From positions 1 through 47,303 of the forward strand of contig QZKN01000126.1 in NCBI GenBank assembly GCA_003598175.1: a DNA stretch of 47,303 nucleotides, written 5' to 3'. A program made the translations under genes and the position numbers. Below, one piece after another: positions 1 through 7,237 of the stretch. This DNA comes from Candidatus Omnitrophota bacterium. GTDB taxonomy: Bacteria > Hinthialibacterota > Hinthialibacteria > Hinthialibacterales > Hinthialibacteraceae. The notes beneath the pieces were generated by a model, which worked only from the letters and a program-made list of their open reading frames with translations, searched no databases and was not told the origin of the DNA. How positions within the stretch are numbered: position 1 is the stretch's first letter; every line of letters begins with the position of its first letter.

Positions 1-33
1 ACGAACAGTCATCCCATTTCGTTCTCGCTTCAA
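1..33 (-). CDS. possible 5' end of a gene running off the left edge
   Basis: On the minus strand a TTG codon at 33-31 is preceded by AAGGAGGTGA (45-36), a full anti-Shine-Dalgarno match, four bases before the codon when measured from GGAGG. The eleven codons left in the window stay open and begin Leu/Met-Lys-Arg-Glu-Arg. An in-frame ATG at 12-10 is too far from the ribosome site to be preferred. Only the start is visible, so no function can be assigned. It would be a separate downstream gene, 140 bases past the CoA ligase stop. Confidence 0.25.
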   Translation of the reverse strand, partial: MKRERNGMTVR

Positions 34-76
34 GTCACCTCCTTTCCTGCAATCAGTAAACACACAAAAATTGTAG

Positions 77-103
77 GGTGGGTTGAATGGAAGGAATCCC
101 ACC
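77..103. repeat. short palindromic repeat, GGTGGG/CCCACC type
   Basis: GGTGGGTT (77-84) and AATCCCACC (95-103) form an imperfect inverted repeat. A second copy of the same design lies at 190-216 past base 5000. It resembles the small dispersed GGTGGGTT...AACCCACC palindromes found between genes in many environmental bacterial genomes. Confidence 0.45.
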
Positions 104-142
104 ATTTGATTTCGCGAATCAACAAATGAAAAAATCCCATCA

Positions 143-159
143 GCCGGCAAGATGCCGGC
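143..159 (-). terminator. GCCGGCA/TGCCGGC hairpin after the CoA ligase gene
   Basis: GCCGGCA (143-149) pairs with TGCCGGC (153-159) around a 3-base loop, 14 bases beyond the stop of the minus-strand CoA ligase gene. Read on the minus strand, a T-rich run follows about 8 bases after the stem. It could act as a terminator, but it also belongs to a small family of identical hairpins in this window (see 1596-1617), so it may simply be a dispersed repeat. Confidence 0.4.
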
Positions 160-172
160 GATACCCTATCCC

Positions 173-1546
173 TCAGTGACTCTCGTTGCGTAAATCCAGC
201 ACCCGTTTCGCTTTTCCCGTCGAACGCTCGATGGTTTTCGGTTCGACAAGTGTGACTTTGGGCGTCAGAGACAACCGTTTGTACAAATGAGCGACGAGTT
301 TTTGTTCAAATGCGTGGAGAGTTTTCATCTCATCGGTAAATAACGATTCCTCCAGTTCCACGCGCACTTCCATTTCGTCCAACGCGCCGCGTTTGCGCAG
401 CACAATCTGATAATGGGGTTCGATCCCTTCCACCTCCAACAGCGCGGTTTCCACTTGTGAAGGATACACGTTGACGCCGCGAACGATGATCATGTCGTCG
501 GTTCGTCCGAGTACTTTCGTCATGCGCACAAAGGTTCTTCCGCAGGCGCACGGTTCCGGCATGAACCGGCAAATATCCCGCGTGCGATACCGAAAAACCG
601 GCATGGCTTCTTTCGTGATCGTGGTCAGGACCAGTTCTCCCTGTTCGCCGACCGGCAGCGGCTCGCCGCTTTGGGGATCGATGATTTCCGCGATGAAATG
701 ATCCTCAAAAATATGCATCCCATTCTGGAACAAGCATTCGCCGGACACGCCGGGACCGATCACTTCCGAAAGGCCGTAATTATCCGTCGCGATGATACCG
801 AACGTGTTTTGAATTTGCTGCCGGACCTGTTCGGTCCAGGGTTCCCCGCCGAAAAAGGCGTAGCGGAGAGACAAATCGCTCACTGCAATTCCCATTTCTC
901 GCGCCACCTCGCAAAGATGAAGGGCGTAAGAAGGCGTGCAAACCAACGCCGTGGCGCCGAAGTCCCGCATGATTTGCAGCTGGCGTTCGGAATTGCCGCT
1001 GGATATGGGAATCACCGCCGCGCCGATCCGCTCGGCGCCGTAATGCAGACCGAATCCGCCGGTAAACAAGCCATAGCCGAACGATATTTGAACCACATCG
1101 CGTTCGGTCAATCCGCCGGCAGTGAGAAATCGAGCCACCAGTTCCGACCAGGTATCCAGATCCTTGCGGCTGTAGGGTACCACGGTCGGTTTGCCCGTCG
1201 TGCCCGACGAGGCATGGATACGAACCACCTGATCAAAGGGAACGGCCAATAAGCCATACGGATAATGATCGCGAAGATTTTCTTTCGTGGTAAAAGGGAT
1301 TCGCCGGAGATCGTCGAGACTGCGAAGATGTTCAGCGCCGGCGTTGGCCTGCTGCAGCCGTTCCCGATAAAACGGAACCCTCTCGCAAGCATGGCGGATG
1401 GTGTTTTGTAAACGTTTGAGTTGCAATGCCCGCAACGCTTCGACGGGCAGGCACTCGAATTCGTTATTCCAGATACGATGGGAAGGATGCGAACCGTGAG
1501 AATGGGTCTCTCCGGCTCCCGTCTCCTTGTTCATTTGTAAAACCAT
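173..1546 (-). CDS. paaK: phenylacetate-CoA ligase family protein (second copy)
   Basis: Adenylate-forming enzyme expected to activate an aryl-acetate (phenylacetate or a relative) with ATP and CoA in the cytoplasm. It has the P-loop SSGTTGKP at about residue 113-120, a YGLSE motif near 257 and the C-terminal hinge segment with [17 protein letters not shown], all typical of PaaK. The 457-residue length fits the family (about 430-450) with a short unconserved N-terminal tail. The start is uncertain: ATG at 1546 and an in-frame ATG at 1534 both lack a clear ribosome site. It is the last gene of a minus-strand cluster with a second ligase and an ACT protein, 107 bases after the latter. PaaK-like genes next to ACT proteins usually accompany indolepyruvate:ferredoxin oxidoreductase, which is not in this window, so the true acid may be indole-, hydroxyphenyl- or phenylacetate. 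Confidence 0.85.
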   Translation of the reverse strand: MVLQMNKETGAGETHSHGSHPSHRIWNNEFECLPVEALRALQLKRLQNTIRHACERVPFYRERLQQANAGAEHLRSLDDLRRIPFTTKENLRDHYPYGLLAVPFDQVVRIHASSGTTGKPTVVPYSRKDLDTWSELVARFLTAGGLTERDVVQISFGYGLFTGGFGLHYGAERIGAAVIPISSGNSERQLQIMRDFGATALVCTPSYALHLCEVAREMGIAVSDLSLRYAFFGGEPWTEQVRQQIQNTFGIIATDNYGLSEVIGPGVSGECLFQNGMHIFEDHFIAEIIDPQSGEPLPVGEQGELVLTTITKEAMPVFRYRTRDICRFMPEPCACGRTFVRMTKVLGRTDDMIIVRGVNVYPSQVETALLEVEGIEPHYQIVLRKRGALDEMEVRVELEESLFTDEMKTLHAFEQKLVAHLYKRLSLTPKVTLVEPKTIERSTGKAKRVLDLRNESH

Positions 1547-1595
1547 AGTTTATTTTGTCGATAAAAAGATCGTTTGCTTCTCGCTCAATCGGAAC

Positions 1596-1617
1596 GCCGG
1601 CATCCTGCCGGCTTTTT
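1596..1617 (+). repeat. GCCGGCA/TGCCGGC hairpin followed by T5
   Basis: GCCGGCA (1596-1602), a 3-base loop and TGCCGGC (1606-1612), followed on the plus strand by TTTTT (1613-1617). It has the form of an intrinsic terminator for plus-strand transcription, yet both neighbouring genes are on the minus strand. The same 7-bp stem occurs at 143-159, so it is better read as a dispersed palindromic repeat between two genes of one operon. Confidence 0.4.
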
Positions 1618-1653
1618 AAAGAATCCCACTACAAAAAGCGATAATCCGGTCCG

Positions 1654-2085
1654 TTATAGTTCGTATAATTGCTTGCCGCTCAGAATTTTTGCGCCCTGTT
1701 CCGTCAGGACTCGCACGGCATGGTCCAATTCTTCAAACCGGAAAATGAGGATGGCTTGTTCTCCGGGACGTTCGACAAAACCATACAGGTATTCGATATT
1801 CACATTATTATGCCCCAGGTATTCCAATATCTTCGCGAGTCCACCCGGCTCATCGGGAATTTCCACCGCGACGACTTCGGTATCGAGCGCGGTGAATTGA
1901 TTGTCGCGAAGAATCTGCAACGCTTTATCCACATCATTGACGATTAAACGGATAATGCCGAAGTCGTGTGTATCCGCAAGAGAAACGACGCGAATGTTGA
2001 TCCCCCCCTTGCCCAACAATCTGGTAACCTCGGCGACTCGTCCGGTGCGATTTTCAACAAAAACAGAGATTTGCCGGAGTTTCAT
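1654..2085 (-). CDS. double-ACT-domain protein, amino acid binding
   Basis: A 143-residue protein made of two ACT domains, at about residues 3-68 and 70-140, with no catalytic domain. The first begins MKLRQISVFVENRTGRVAEV and the second carries the IPDEPGGLAKILEYL pattern that typically forms the amino-acid-binding interface. Stand-alone double-ACT proteins of this length commonly lie beside PaaK-type CoA ligases and indolepyruvate oxidoreductases, where a role in sensing aromatic or branched amino acids is assumed. The start is well supported by AGGAGG seven bases upstream. The gene lies 15 bases after the first ligase, so the two are almost certainly cotranscribed and may be coupled. The ligand cannot be read from the sequence. 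Confidence 0.85.
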   Translation of the reverse strand: MKLRQISVFVENRTGRVAEVTRLLGKGGINIRVVSLADTHDFGIIRLIVNDVDKALQILRDNQFTALDTEVVAVEIPDEPGGLAKILEYLGHNNVNIEYLYGFVERPGEQAILIFRFEELDHAVRVLTEQGAKILSGKQLYEL

Positions 2086-2100
2086 GGCTTGCCTCCTGAT

Positions 2101-3396
2101 TTATTTACGGTTATCGATTACCCGTTTGGCTTTGCCCATGCTGCGTTCTATGGTTTTGGGCTCGACCAGTTGGATTTTGGCGCTTACGCCGAGAACGGAT
2201 TCGATCTCTTTGGCGATGCGCGCTTGTAATTCTTCCATTTTTTTCACTTCATCCGAGAAGATTCGCTCTTCCACCTCGACCTGGACCGTCAATTCGTCCA
2301 ATACTCCGCGTTTGTCGACGATGATGATGTAATGCGGTTCGACGCCCTGCGTTTTAATGAGGATTTCCTCGATCTGCGAGGGAAACACGTTGACGCCGCG
2401 AATGATCAACATGTCATCGGTGCGCCCGGTAATGCGTTCCATACGCACGTGCGTTCGTCCGCACGGGCAAGGATCGAACATCAGCCGCGAAATATCCCGC
2501 GTGCGGAACCGAATAACCGGAAACGCCTCTTTCGTCAAACAGGTAAATACGAGTTCGCCTTTTTCGCCCGCCGGCAAGGGATTGCCGGTGGCGGAATCGA
2601 TGATTTCGGGAAAAAAGTTATCATCGAAAACGTGAAGGCCGTGTTGGTTTTCGCATTCGCTGGAAACGCCCGGCCCGATGATTTCGGAAAGGCCGTAAAT
2701 ATCGATGGCTTTGCAGCAAAGCCGCTTTTCGATTTCGATTCGCATTTGATCGGTCCATGGCTCCGCGCCGAATACCCCAGCCTTCAACTTCAGGGAACGC
2801 GGATCGACTCCCATTTCCTCCATCACTTCGGCGATATAAAGGGAATAGGAAGGGGTACAGGCCAGCATGGTCACGTCGAAATCCTTCATAATCATGACTT
2901 GCCGCTGGGTGTTGCCGCCGGAAATGGGAACCACGGTCGCCCCCAATTTTTCCGCGCCGTAATGCGCGCCCAATCCGCCGGTGAAAAGCCCATAGCCATA
3001 CGCGACCTGCACGATATCGTCGCTGGTTCCCCCGGCGCAGCAAAGGGTGCGCGCCATGAGTTCGGCCCAGGTATCGATATCTTTTCGCGTATAACCGACT
3101 ACGACCGGTTTGCCGGTGGTGCCGGACGAGGAATGTACGCGCACGATGTCTTTCATCGGCACGGCGAACATGCCGTAGGGATAATTCTGGCGCAAGTCCT
3201 CTTTCGTCGTGAAGGGGAGTTTCGAAATATCGGCCAAATGTTTGATATCGTCCGGTTTGACTCCGTGTTCGTCGAATTTTTTGCGATACGCGGGAATTTT
3301 TTCATACGCGCGGCGAATCGTGTTTCGCAGACGATAGAATTGAAGCGCACGTCGCTCGGCGAGCGGCATGCATTCCATTTCCTCATTCCAAATCAT
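2101..3396 (-). CDS. paaK: phenylacetate-CoA ligase family protein (first copy)
   Basis: A 431-residue adenylate-forming CoA ligase and first gene of the cluster. It shows SSGTTGKP (P-loop), [10 protein letters not shown] in the core and [18 protein letters not shown] in the mobile C-terminal domain. I chose the ATG at 3396 (MIWNEEME) rather than an upstream extension because AAGGAG lies seven bases before it and the family normally begins at this point. It is clearly paralogous to the ligase at 173-1546, sharing the motifs and much of the sequence between them. Two diverged ligases around one ACT gene suggest different aryl-acetate preferences, for instance phenylacetate and indoleacetate derived from Phe/Tyr and Trp. 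The substrate is inference. Confidence 0.88.
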   Translation of the reverse strand: MIWNEEMECMPLAERRALQFYRLRNTIRRAYEKIPAYRKKFDEHGVKPDDIKHLADISKLPFTTKEDLRQNYPYGMFAVPMKDIVRVHSSSGTTGKPVVVGYTRKDIDTWAELMARTLCCAGGTSDDIVQVAYGYGLFTGGLGAHYGAEKLGATVVPISGGNTQRQVMIMKDFDVTMLACTPSYSLYIAEVMEEMGVDPRSLKLKAGVFGAEPWTDQMRIEIEKRLCCKAIDIYGLSEIIGPGVSSECENQHGLHVFDDNFFPEIIDSATGNPLPAGEKGELVFTCLTKEAFPVIRFRTRDISRLMFDPCPCGRTHVRMERITGRTDDMLIIRGVNVFPSQIEEILIKTQGVEPHYIIIVDKRGVLDELTVQVEVEERIFSDEVKKMEELQARIAKEIESVLGVSAKIQLVEPKTIERSMGKAKRVIDNRK

Positions 3397-3872
3397 GAGA
3401 TGACTCCTTGCTGAAAACGTTAATGCGGTACCCCAAAACAGGCACAAACGATCAAACTATGAACTTATAATATTAAGTTATGACGATCACGCCACATAGC
3501 ATAATTTTCTCGCGAATTATCTTCGCAAATTTTGTTACATTTGTGAATGCCTGCGATGCAACTTTTTAAACCCGCCCGGTCAAGGAATGGAAAGAGTCGC
3601 GTTTCAGCAGCGGGCGGTCCACCTCAGAAACCTTTTGGTGAAGAAACACCCAATATTACAAGAAGCATTACATCAATGCATCAAAATAATCCTTTTTCAG
3701 CGCAGAAATGAATCCATTCGGCGTGCGGCGGTTATCATTCGCAGGTCTTTTTCTGTTCTTTTTCCATTCCATCCCTGCCTATGAGGAGGATGAAAAAAAG
3801 TGTAAAGCAAATTGATTTCAAGGTTGATTTGTCTAACGCCACATCAACGAGTCGGGTATGCGGTTATCCCTA
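3397..3872. other. intergenic stretch without a recognised intact gene
   Basis: This 476-base gap lies between the CoA ligase cluster, transcribed away from here on the minus strand, and the end of the amidohydrolase gene. The half nearest the ligase is AT-rich and must hold its promoter, but I cannot point to convincing -35 and -10 boxes. The only coding hint is the short signal-peptide-like frame at 3708-3815. Confidence 0.5.
3708..3815 (+). pseudogene. orphan signal-peptide-like frame of 35 codons
   Basis: ATG at 3708 opens a frame beginning MNPFGVRRLSFAGLFLFFFH and ending after an Ala-Tyr cleavage-like site with a short Glu/Lys-rich tail and a stop at 3813. Two basic residues, a run of Leu/Phe and a small-residue end are exactly what a Sec signal peptide looks like. 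No ribosome site is visible, and no frame downstream continues a protein before the converging gene at 3873. It may be the remnant of a lost secreted protein, a tiny secreted peptide, or chance. Confidence 0.25.
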
Positions 3873-4973
3873 TTATTGAAGTCCGACCAGAATTTTTTTC
3901 GCGTTTTCCCGATATAGCTTTTTCAAAACGTCCGGTGGGAGAAAAACGCCATAAATGCGCCAAAATCCTTGCGGATGATGGCCTTCCGAGGGATCGAAAT
4001 ATTCGTCGTCGGTTTCCAGAAAACGGTAATACATGCGGTACGCATTCCGATCGGGCCGCGTGTCGGTGCCGAACATGACGCGATCCTGATATTGAATCAA
4101 AAACCGCCGGGTGGTATACGGCTGCCGTCCCAGTTCGCTGATCCGGGCATCGATGTCGATGTGGAAATTGGGGTAGGAATCCAGCCACTTCGCGACAGCG
4201 GCAAGATTTTCGGGATTATTGCCCACATGCGCGCCGATGAAGAGGGCGTCAGGATGTTTGGCGATGACGTTGTTGCGCTGTTGAAGCAGCTCGTTGCGGG
4301 AAGGATAGTCTTTTCCGTGGAAGAGCCAATCGAGATGGTCGTTCAGCTCGTGCCAGCGCTCGTTGAAGCGATCGAGCGGAGTGAAAAAGGCGGCGGGATC
4401 GGCGGTGTGGATTTCCACCGGCCGTTTGTATTTCGCGCACATTTCCCACACCGGGTCCAATTTGGGATCATCGATCCGCATCAATGCTCCGTTTTTATAA
4501 CGAACGCTCAAACCGAGGGATTTGTGAAACTTGAGTCCTTTCGCTCCCGCTTCAAAATCTCGTTCGAGTTGCGCCGCGACGCGGTCGCTCCAATCGTCGT
4601 CATCAACGCCTTTAAAATCGATCAAGGCATACGTCAGAAACCGCCCCGGATGCGCCTCATCGAAGCGCGCCAGTTCCCGTTTCAAACGTTCACCCCATCC
4701 GCCATCAAGATTGACGACGCATTCCACCCCCGCCTCGTCCATTTCCGCCAGACACTGCTCCACATTCTTCACACCGCCGAGATGATTGTGCACGTCGATC
4801 ACGGGAAACGCGGGCTTCTCCACTCGCGTAACCTTCGTCACCATCATCGAACGAGGCTGCCAGTCCTTCAGTTTGAGTTCCTTGATATCATCCAGCGGAT
4901 GAGAATAAATCGGCGCCATAACCCCCGCCAAAAACAGGATCGTACAATGGATCATACCGCGCAACGAAAACAT
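3873..4973 (-). CDS. secreted amidohydrolase family protein (TIM barrel)
   Basis: A 366-residue metal-dependent hydrolase of the amidohydrolase-2 type (PF04909-like). An N-terminal signal peptide (about residues 1-24) predicts export, which is unusual for the mostly cytoplasmic family but common in glycan-degrading environmental bacteria. Metal-site motifs appear in the expected order: VHNH at about 61-64 (strand 1 HxH), EIHTADP, GAHVGNN and GTD near the C-terminus. I chose the ATG at 4973, nine bases after AAGGA, over a TTG two codons upstream that sits only three bases from the same site. Substrate unknown; decarboxylation, lactone hydrolysis or amide hydrolysis all occur in the superfamily. 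It stands alone, with 431 bases to rpoN. Confidence 0.8.
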   Translation of the reverse strand: MFSLRGMIHCTILFLAGVMAPIYSHPLDDIKELKLKDWQPRSMMVTKVTRVEKPAFPVIDVHNHLGGVKNVEQCLAEMDEAGVECVVNLDGGWGERLKRELARFDEAHPGRFLTYALIDFKGVDDDDWSDRVAAQLERDFEAGAKGLKFHKSLGLSVRYKNGALMRIDDPKLDPVWEMCAKYKRPVEIHTADPAAFFTPLDRFNERWHELNDHLDWLFHGKDYPSRNELLQQRNNVIAKHPDALFIGAHVGNNPENLAAVAKWLDSYPNFHIDIDARISELGRQPYTTRRFLIQYQDRVMFGTDTRPDRNAYRMYYRFLETDDEYFDPSEGHHPQGFWRIYGVFLPPDVLKKLYRENAKKILVGLQ

Positions 4974-5130
4974 TGCCAATATTCCTTTCCTCCATGAATT
5001 GCCTGATACAGTATCATGGCGCTTTGAATAATGCCAGTTCCTGGTTCGAGATTAGGGTATAGTTTCTGGCGCCAGGGACCGGAATGCGGATGTTTCTTTC
5101 GTGTTTCTTTTCTCTTTCCCTTGCGCGGTT

Positions 5131-5160
5131 GAATCACGAAGGACACGAAAATTCACGAAG
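5131..5160. repeat. CACGAA-type dispersed repeat, small copy
   Basis: Three CACGAA words in 30 bases, beginning GAATCACGAAGGACACGAAA. The same vocabulary builds the large tandem repeat at 21128-21565. Such CACGAA-rich stretches recur between genes in many environmental genomes and are often mistaken for coding sequence. Confidence 0.45.
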
Positions 5161-5189
5161 GCGCCTTTCGGCGGCGCTGCGGTAGGAAT

Positions 5190-5216
5190 GGTGGGATTCA
5201 TTTTATTCATCCCACC
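5190..5216. repeat. GGTGGGAT/ATCCCACC palindrome
   Basis: Perfect 8-base arms GGTGGGAT (5190-5197) and ATCCCACC (5209-5216) around 11 bases. It is a sibling of the imperfect copy at 77-103. No T-run follows on either strand, so it is not an obvious terminator. Confidence 0.5.
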
Positions 5217-5404
5217 CCACACGTCTTTGGTAATAGTCATCTCGCGAATTGTCAGAATATTAATCCTTCATTTTTTTGCCGCCGTGATTGAGAGATCTCT
5301 TTCATTTTCTATTATCATAATCCAAAATAAATAGATAAAAATATGGATCGTTGTGGTAACATGGGATAAACCAAATGGGGATTCCTGGTTTTTTTAAAAA
5401 TATT

Positions 5405-6850
5405 TTATACCCGTTTGCGTTTACTGGTCGGCAAAATCCCCATTTTTTCCCGATATTTCGCAACGGTTCTGCGGGCAATGGTCAACTCGTAATCGCGATG
5501 AAGAATTTCAGTGAGTTTTTGATCGGAAAGAGGTTTTTTGGGATTTTCTTCGTCAATCAACCTGCGAATGATTTCCATCACACTTTTTGCGGACATATCG
5601 TCGCTCCCGGTCGTATCCAAACCGGTCGAGAAAAAATATTTCAATTCGAACAAGCCGCGCGGCGTCTGCACGTATTTTTTGTTGACAACGCGGCACACGG
5701 TGGCTTCGTGGATACCGAGTTCGTCGGCGATATCGCGTAATTTCAGTGGTTTGAGGGAGGTGACTCCTTCTTCCAGAAAAGGCTCCTGCCGCGTCGTGAT
5801 GGCTTTCGTGACGCGATACAACGTCCGCTTTCGCTGCTCGATGTTTCGAATCAGCCAGATCGCCGATTGAAACTTCTTTTTTATGAATTCGTATTCCTCA
5901 CCGGTAATGCCATTTTTGTTCTGCAGCATGTCCCGATATTTTTTGCTGATCCGGAGCGGGGGAGCGCCTTCGTCGTTCACGCGCACCTGCCATTCTCCAT
6001 CCACCCGCTCCACAAACACGTCCGGCGTAATATATTCGACCGTGGTTTGCACATATTGGCGGCCGGGCCGTGGATCGAAATTGCCGATAATGTCCGCAAT
6101 TTCCTGCACGTGTTGTTCGGTGACGCCCAATACCCGCGCGATGTCCTTATACCGTTTCCGTTCCAGGCTGTCGAGATGGTTTCGAATCACTTCCAAAATA
6201 TCATCGTCGTCGATATCGTGATGCCGGCATTGGATTTCCAGACATTCGGACAAGGTACGGGCGCCAATCCCGGCGGGATCGAAGTTATGGATAATGTAGA
6301 GAACCTTTTCGATCAATTCGACGCTTTCACCCTGAATTTCCGCGACTTCCTCCACCGTGATTTTGAGAAAGCCATCCTCGTCCAATTGATCGATCAGATA
6401 TTCTCCAATGCGGTATTCCGTTTCGTTTTCGGTGGAAATACCCAATTGCCAGATCAAATGATCTTTCAGAGTTTCTTCATTAGCCATTTGAACATTCGTG
6501 AATTCCTCGTCCTGGCCGTTGTAGGATGTTCCGCTGGAAATATAGCCGATATCGCTACTGTCGGAAAAATAGTTCTCCCAATCCTGGTCCAGCTCGATAT
6601 GCCCGTTTTCAGCCAGATCGGAGGCCAGATTTTCCGACTTGTTATCCTGACTCGATTCCTCGAAATCCACCTCTTGAGACGCATCCACATGTTCTTCTTC
6701 TTCCAACATGGGATTTTCCGCCATTTCCTCCTGCATCAGTTCGGACAGTTCCAGCGTGGAAAGTTGCAGCAATTGGATGGATTGCTGCATCTGCGGCGTC
6801 ATGATCAGCCGCTGAGACATTTTTTGTTGAAGTTGAAGGCGTTGGTCCAT
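5405..6850 (-). CDS. rpoN: RNA polymerase sigma-54 factor
   Basis: The alternative sigma factor that recognises -24/-12 promoters and needs an AAA+ activator to open DNA. All regions are present in 481 residues: the Gln/Leu-rich region I (residues 1-50, with LQLQQKMSQRLIMTPQMQQ), an acidic region II (about 50-130, many Asp/Glu), the core-binding region III, a helix-turn-helix (LRDIADELGIHEATVCRVVN, about 372-391) and the RpoN box ARRTVAKYREKMGI near the C-terminus. The length is normal and nothing is broken. It is transcribed alone; the usual neighbours (lptB, hpf, ptsN) are absent. An atypical activator-like gene is found at 32704-34107, but a single window cannot show which activators work with it. 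Confidence 0.97.
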   Translation of the reverse strand: MDQRLQLQQKMSQRLIMTPQMQQSIQLLQLSTLELSELMQEEMAENPMLEEEEHVDASQEVDFEESSQDNKSENLASDLAENGHIELDQDWENYFSDSSDIGYISSGTSYNGQDEEFTNVQMANEETLKDHLIWQLGISTENETEYRIGEYLIDQLDEDGFLKITVEEVAEIQGESVELIEKVLYIIHNFDPAGIGARTLSECLEIQCRHHDIDDDDILEVIRNHLDSLERKRYKDIARVLGVTEQHVQEIADIIGNFDPRPGRQYVQTTVEYITPDVFVERVDGEWQVRVNDEGAPPLRISKKYRDMLQNKNGITGEEYEFIKKKFQSAIWLIRNIEQRKRTLYRVTKAITTRQEPFLEEGVTSLKPLKLRDIADELGIHEATVCRVVNKKYVQTPRGLFELKYFFSTGLDTTGSDDMSAKSVMEIIRRLIDEENPKKPLSDQKLTEILHRDYELTIARRTVAKYREKMGILPTSKRKRV

Positions 6851-7074
6851 CTATATTGAAACCTGTATGCTGCTTGAATGGCGAGCCGGTTTTTTCTCAA
6901 AAATAAAATACACGCCAATCCGGAATTAAATTTTCATGCCAAAATTATCACTGATTCCCATTTTTTTGTCAATGGAATACCGATACGGAACGATTCATGA
7001 GTACTAAAAGTTTTTGATTTTCATGTCTCGCCACCCCAGTGAAACGATTTTGAATAGTATATAGGTAAATGCGC

Positions 7075-7109
7075 CTCGTAGGGGCAGGTTTCAAACCTGC
7101 CCCTACGAG
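7075..7109. repeat. 35-base palindrome, GTAGGGGCAGGTTT type
   Basis: Arms of 17 bases, CTCGTAGGGGCAGGTTT (7075-7091) and its exact complement (7093-7109), with a single central base. It would fold into a long hairpin in DNA or RNA. This GGGGCAGGTTT/AAACCTGCCCC palindrome is a widespread dispersed repeat in environmental bacterial genomes; it is followed by no T-run and lies over 120 bases from either gene. Confidence 0.75.
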
Positions 7110-7170
7110 ATATTTTCATCCTTCGTTGTGATCAAGCGATCATGAAGGTTTCTATGAAGTCCCGATAGAT

Positions 7171-7199
7171 TTGTATCGTTCCCGTAAAACGAGTATTCT
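7171..7199 (+). promoter_or_regulatory. weak sigma-70-like promoter for the lyase gene
   Basis: TTGTAT (7171-7176), 17 bases, TATTCT (7194-7199). Three of six and four of six bases match the consensus, with ideal spacing, 38 bases before the GTG start. Plausible but weak. Confidence 0.3.
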
Positions 7200-7237
7200 G
7201 ATTCGAAAACAGGAAACCGGGAAGGAGAGAATTCTAC

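Larger units (their letters stand above)
4974..5404. other. intergenic stretch with two small repeats
   Basis: This 431-base gap lies between rpoN (stop at 5405) and the start of the amidohydrolase gene; both are on the minus strand. It contains a short CACGAA-type repeat (5131-5160) and a GGTGGGAT/ATCCCACC palindrome (5190-5216). Short frames here are low-complexity translations of those repeats. No clear rpoN terminator is visible. Confidence 0.5.
6851..7237. other. divergent intergenic region between rpoN and the lyase gene
   Basis: These 387 bases must hold the promoters for rpoN (minus) and the large lyase gene (plus). They contain a 35-base near-perfect palindrome (7075-7109) and a weak sigma-70-like pair at 7171-7199. 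I see no -24/-12 element with the required GG-N10-GC spacing, so there is no evidence for rpoN autoregulation. Confidence 0.45.

Noticed and set aside
3587..3784. 65-codon plus-strand frame in the intergenic region
   Set aside because: No ribosome site and no protein-like composition; the shifted signal-peptide-like frame at 3708 is the better candidate.
6851..7237. Sigma-54 promoters near rpoN and elsewhere
   Set aside because: TGGC words occur, but none has GC at the required spacing; for example the one near 32582 has only eight bases after GG.
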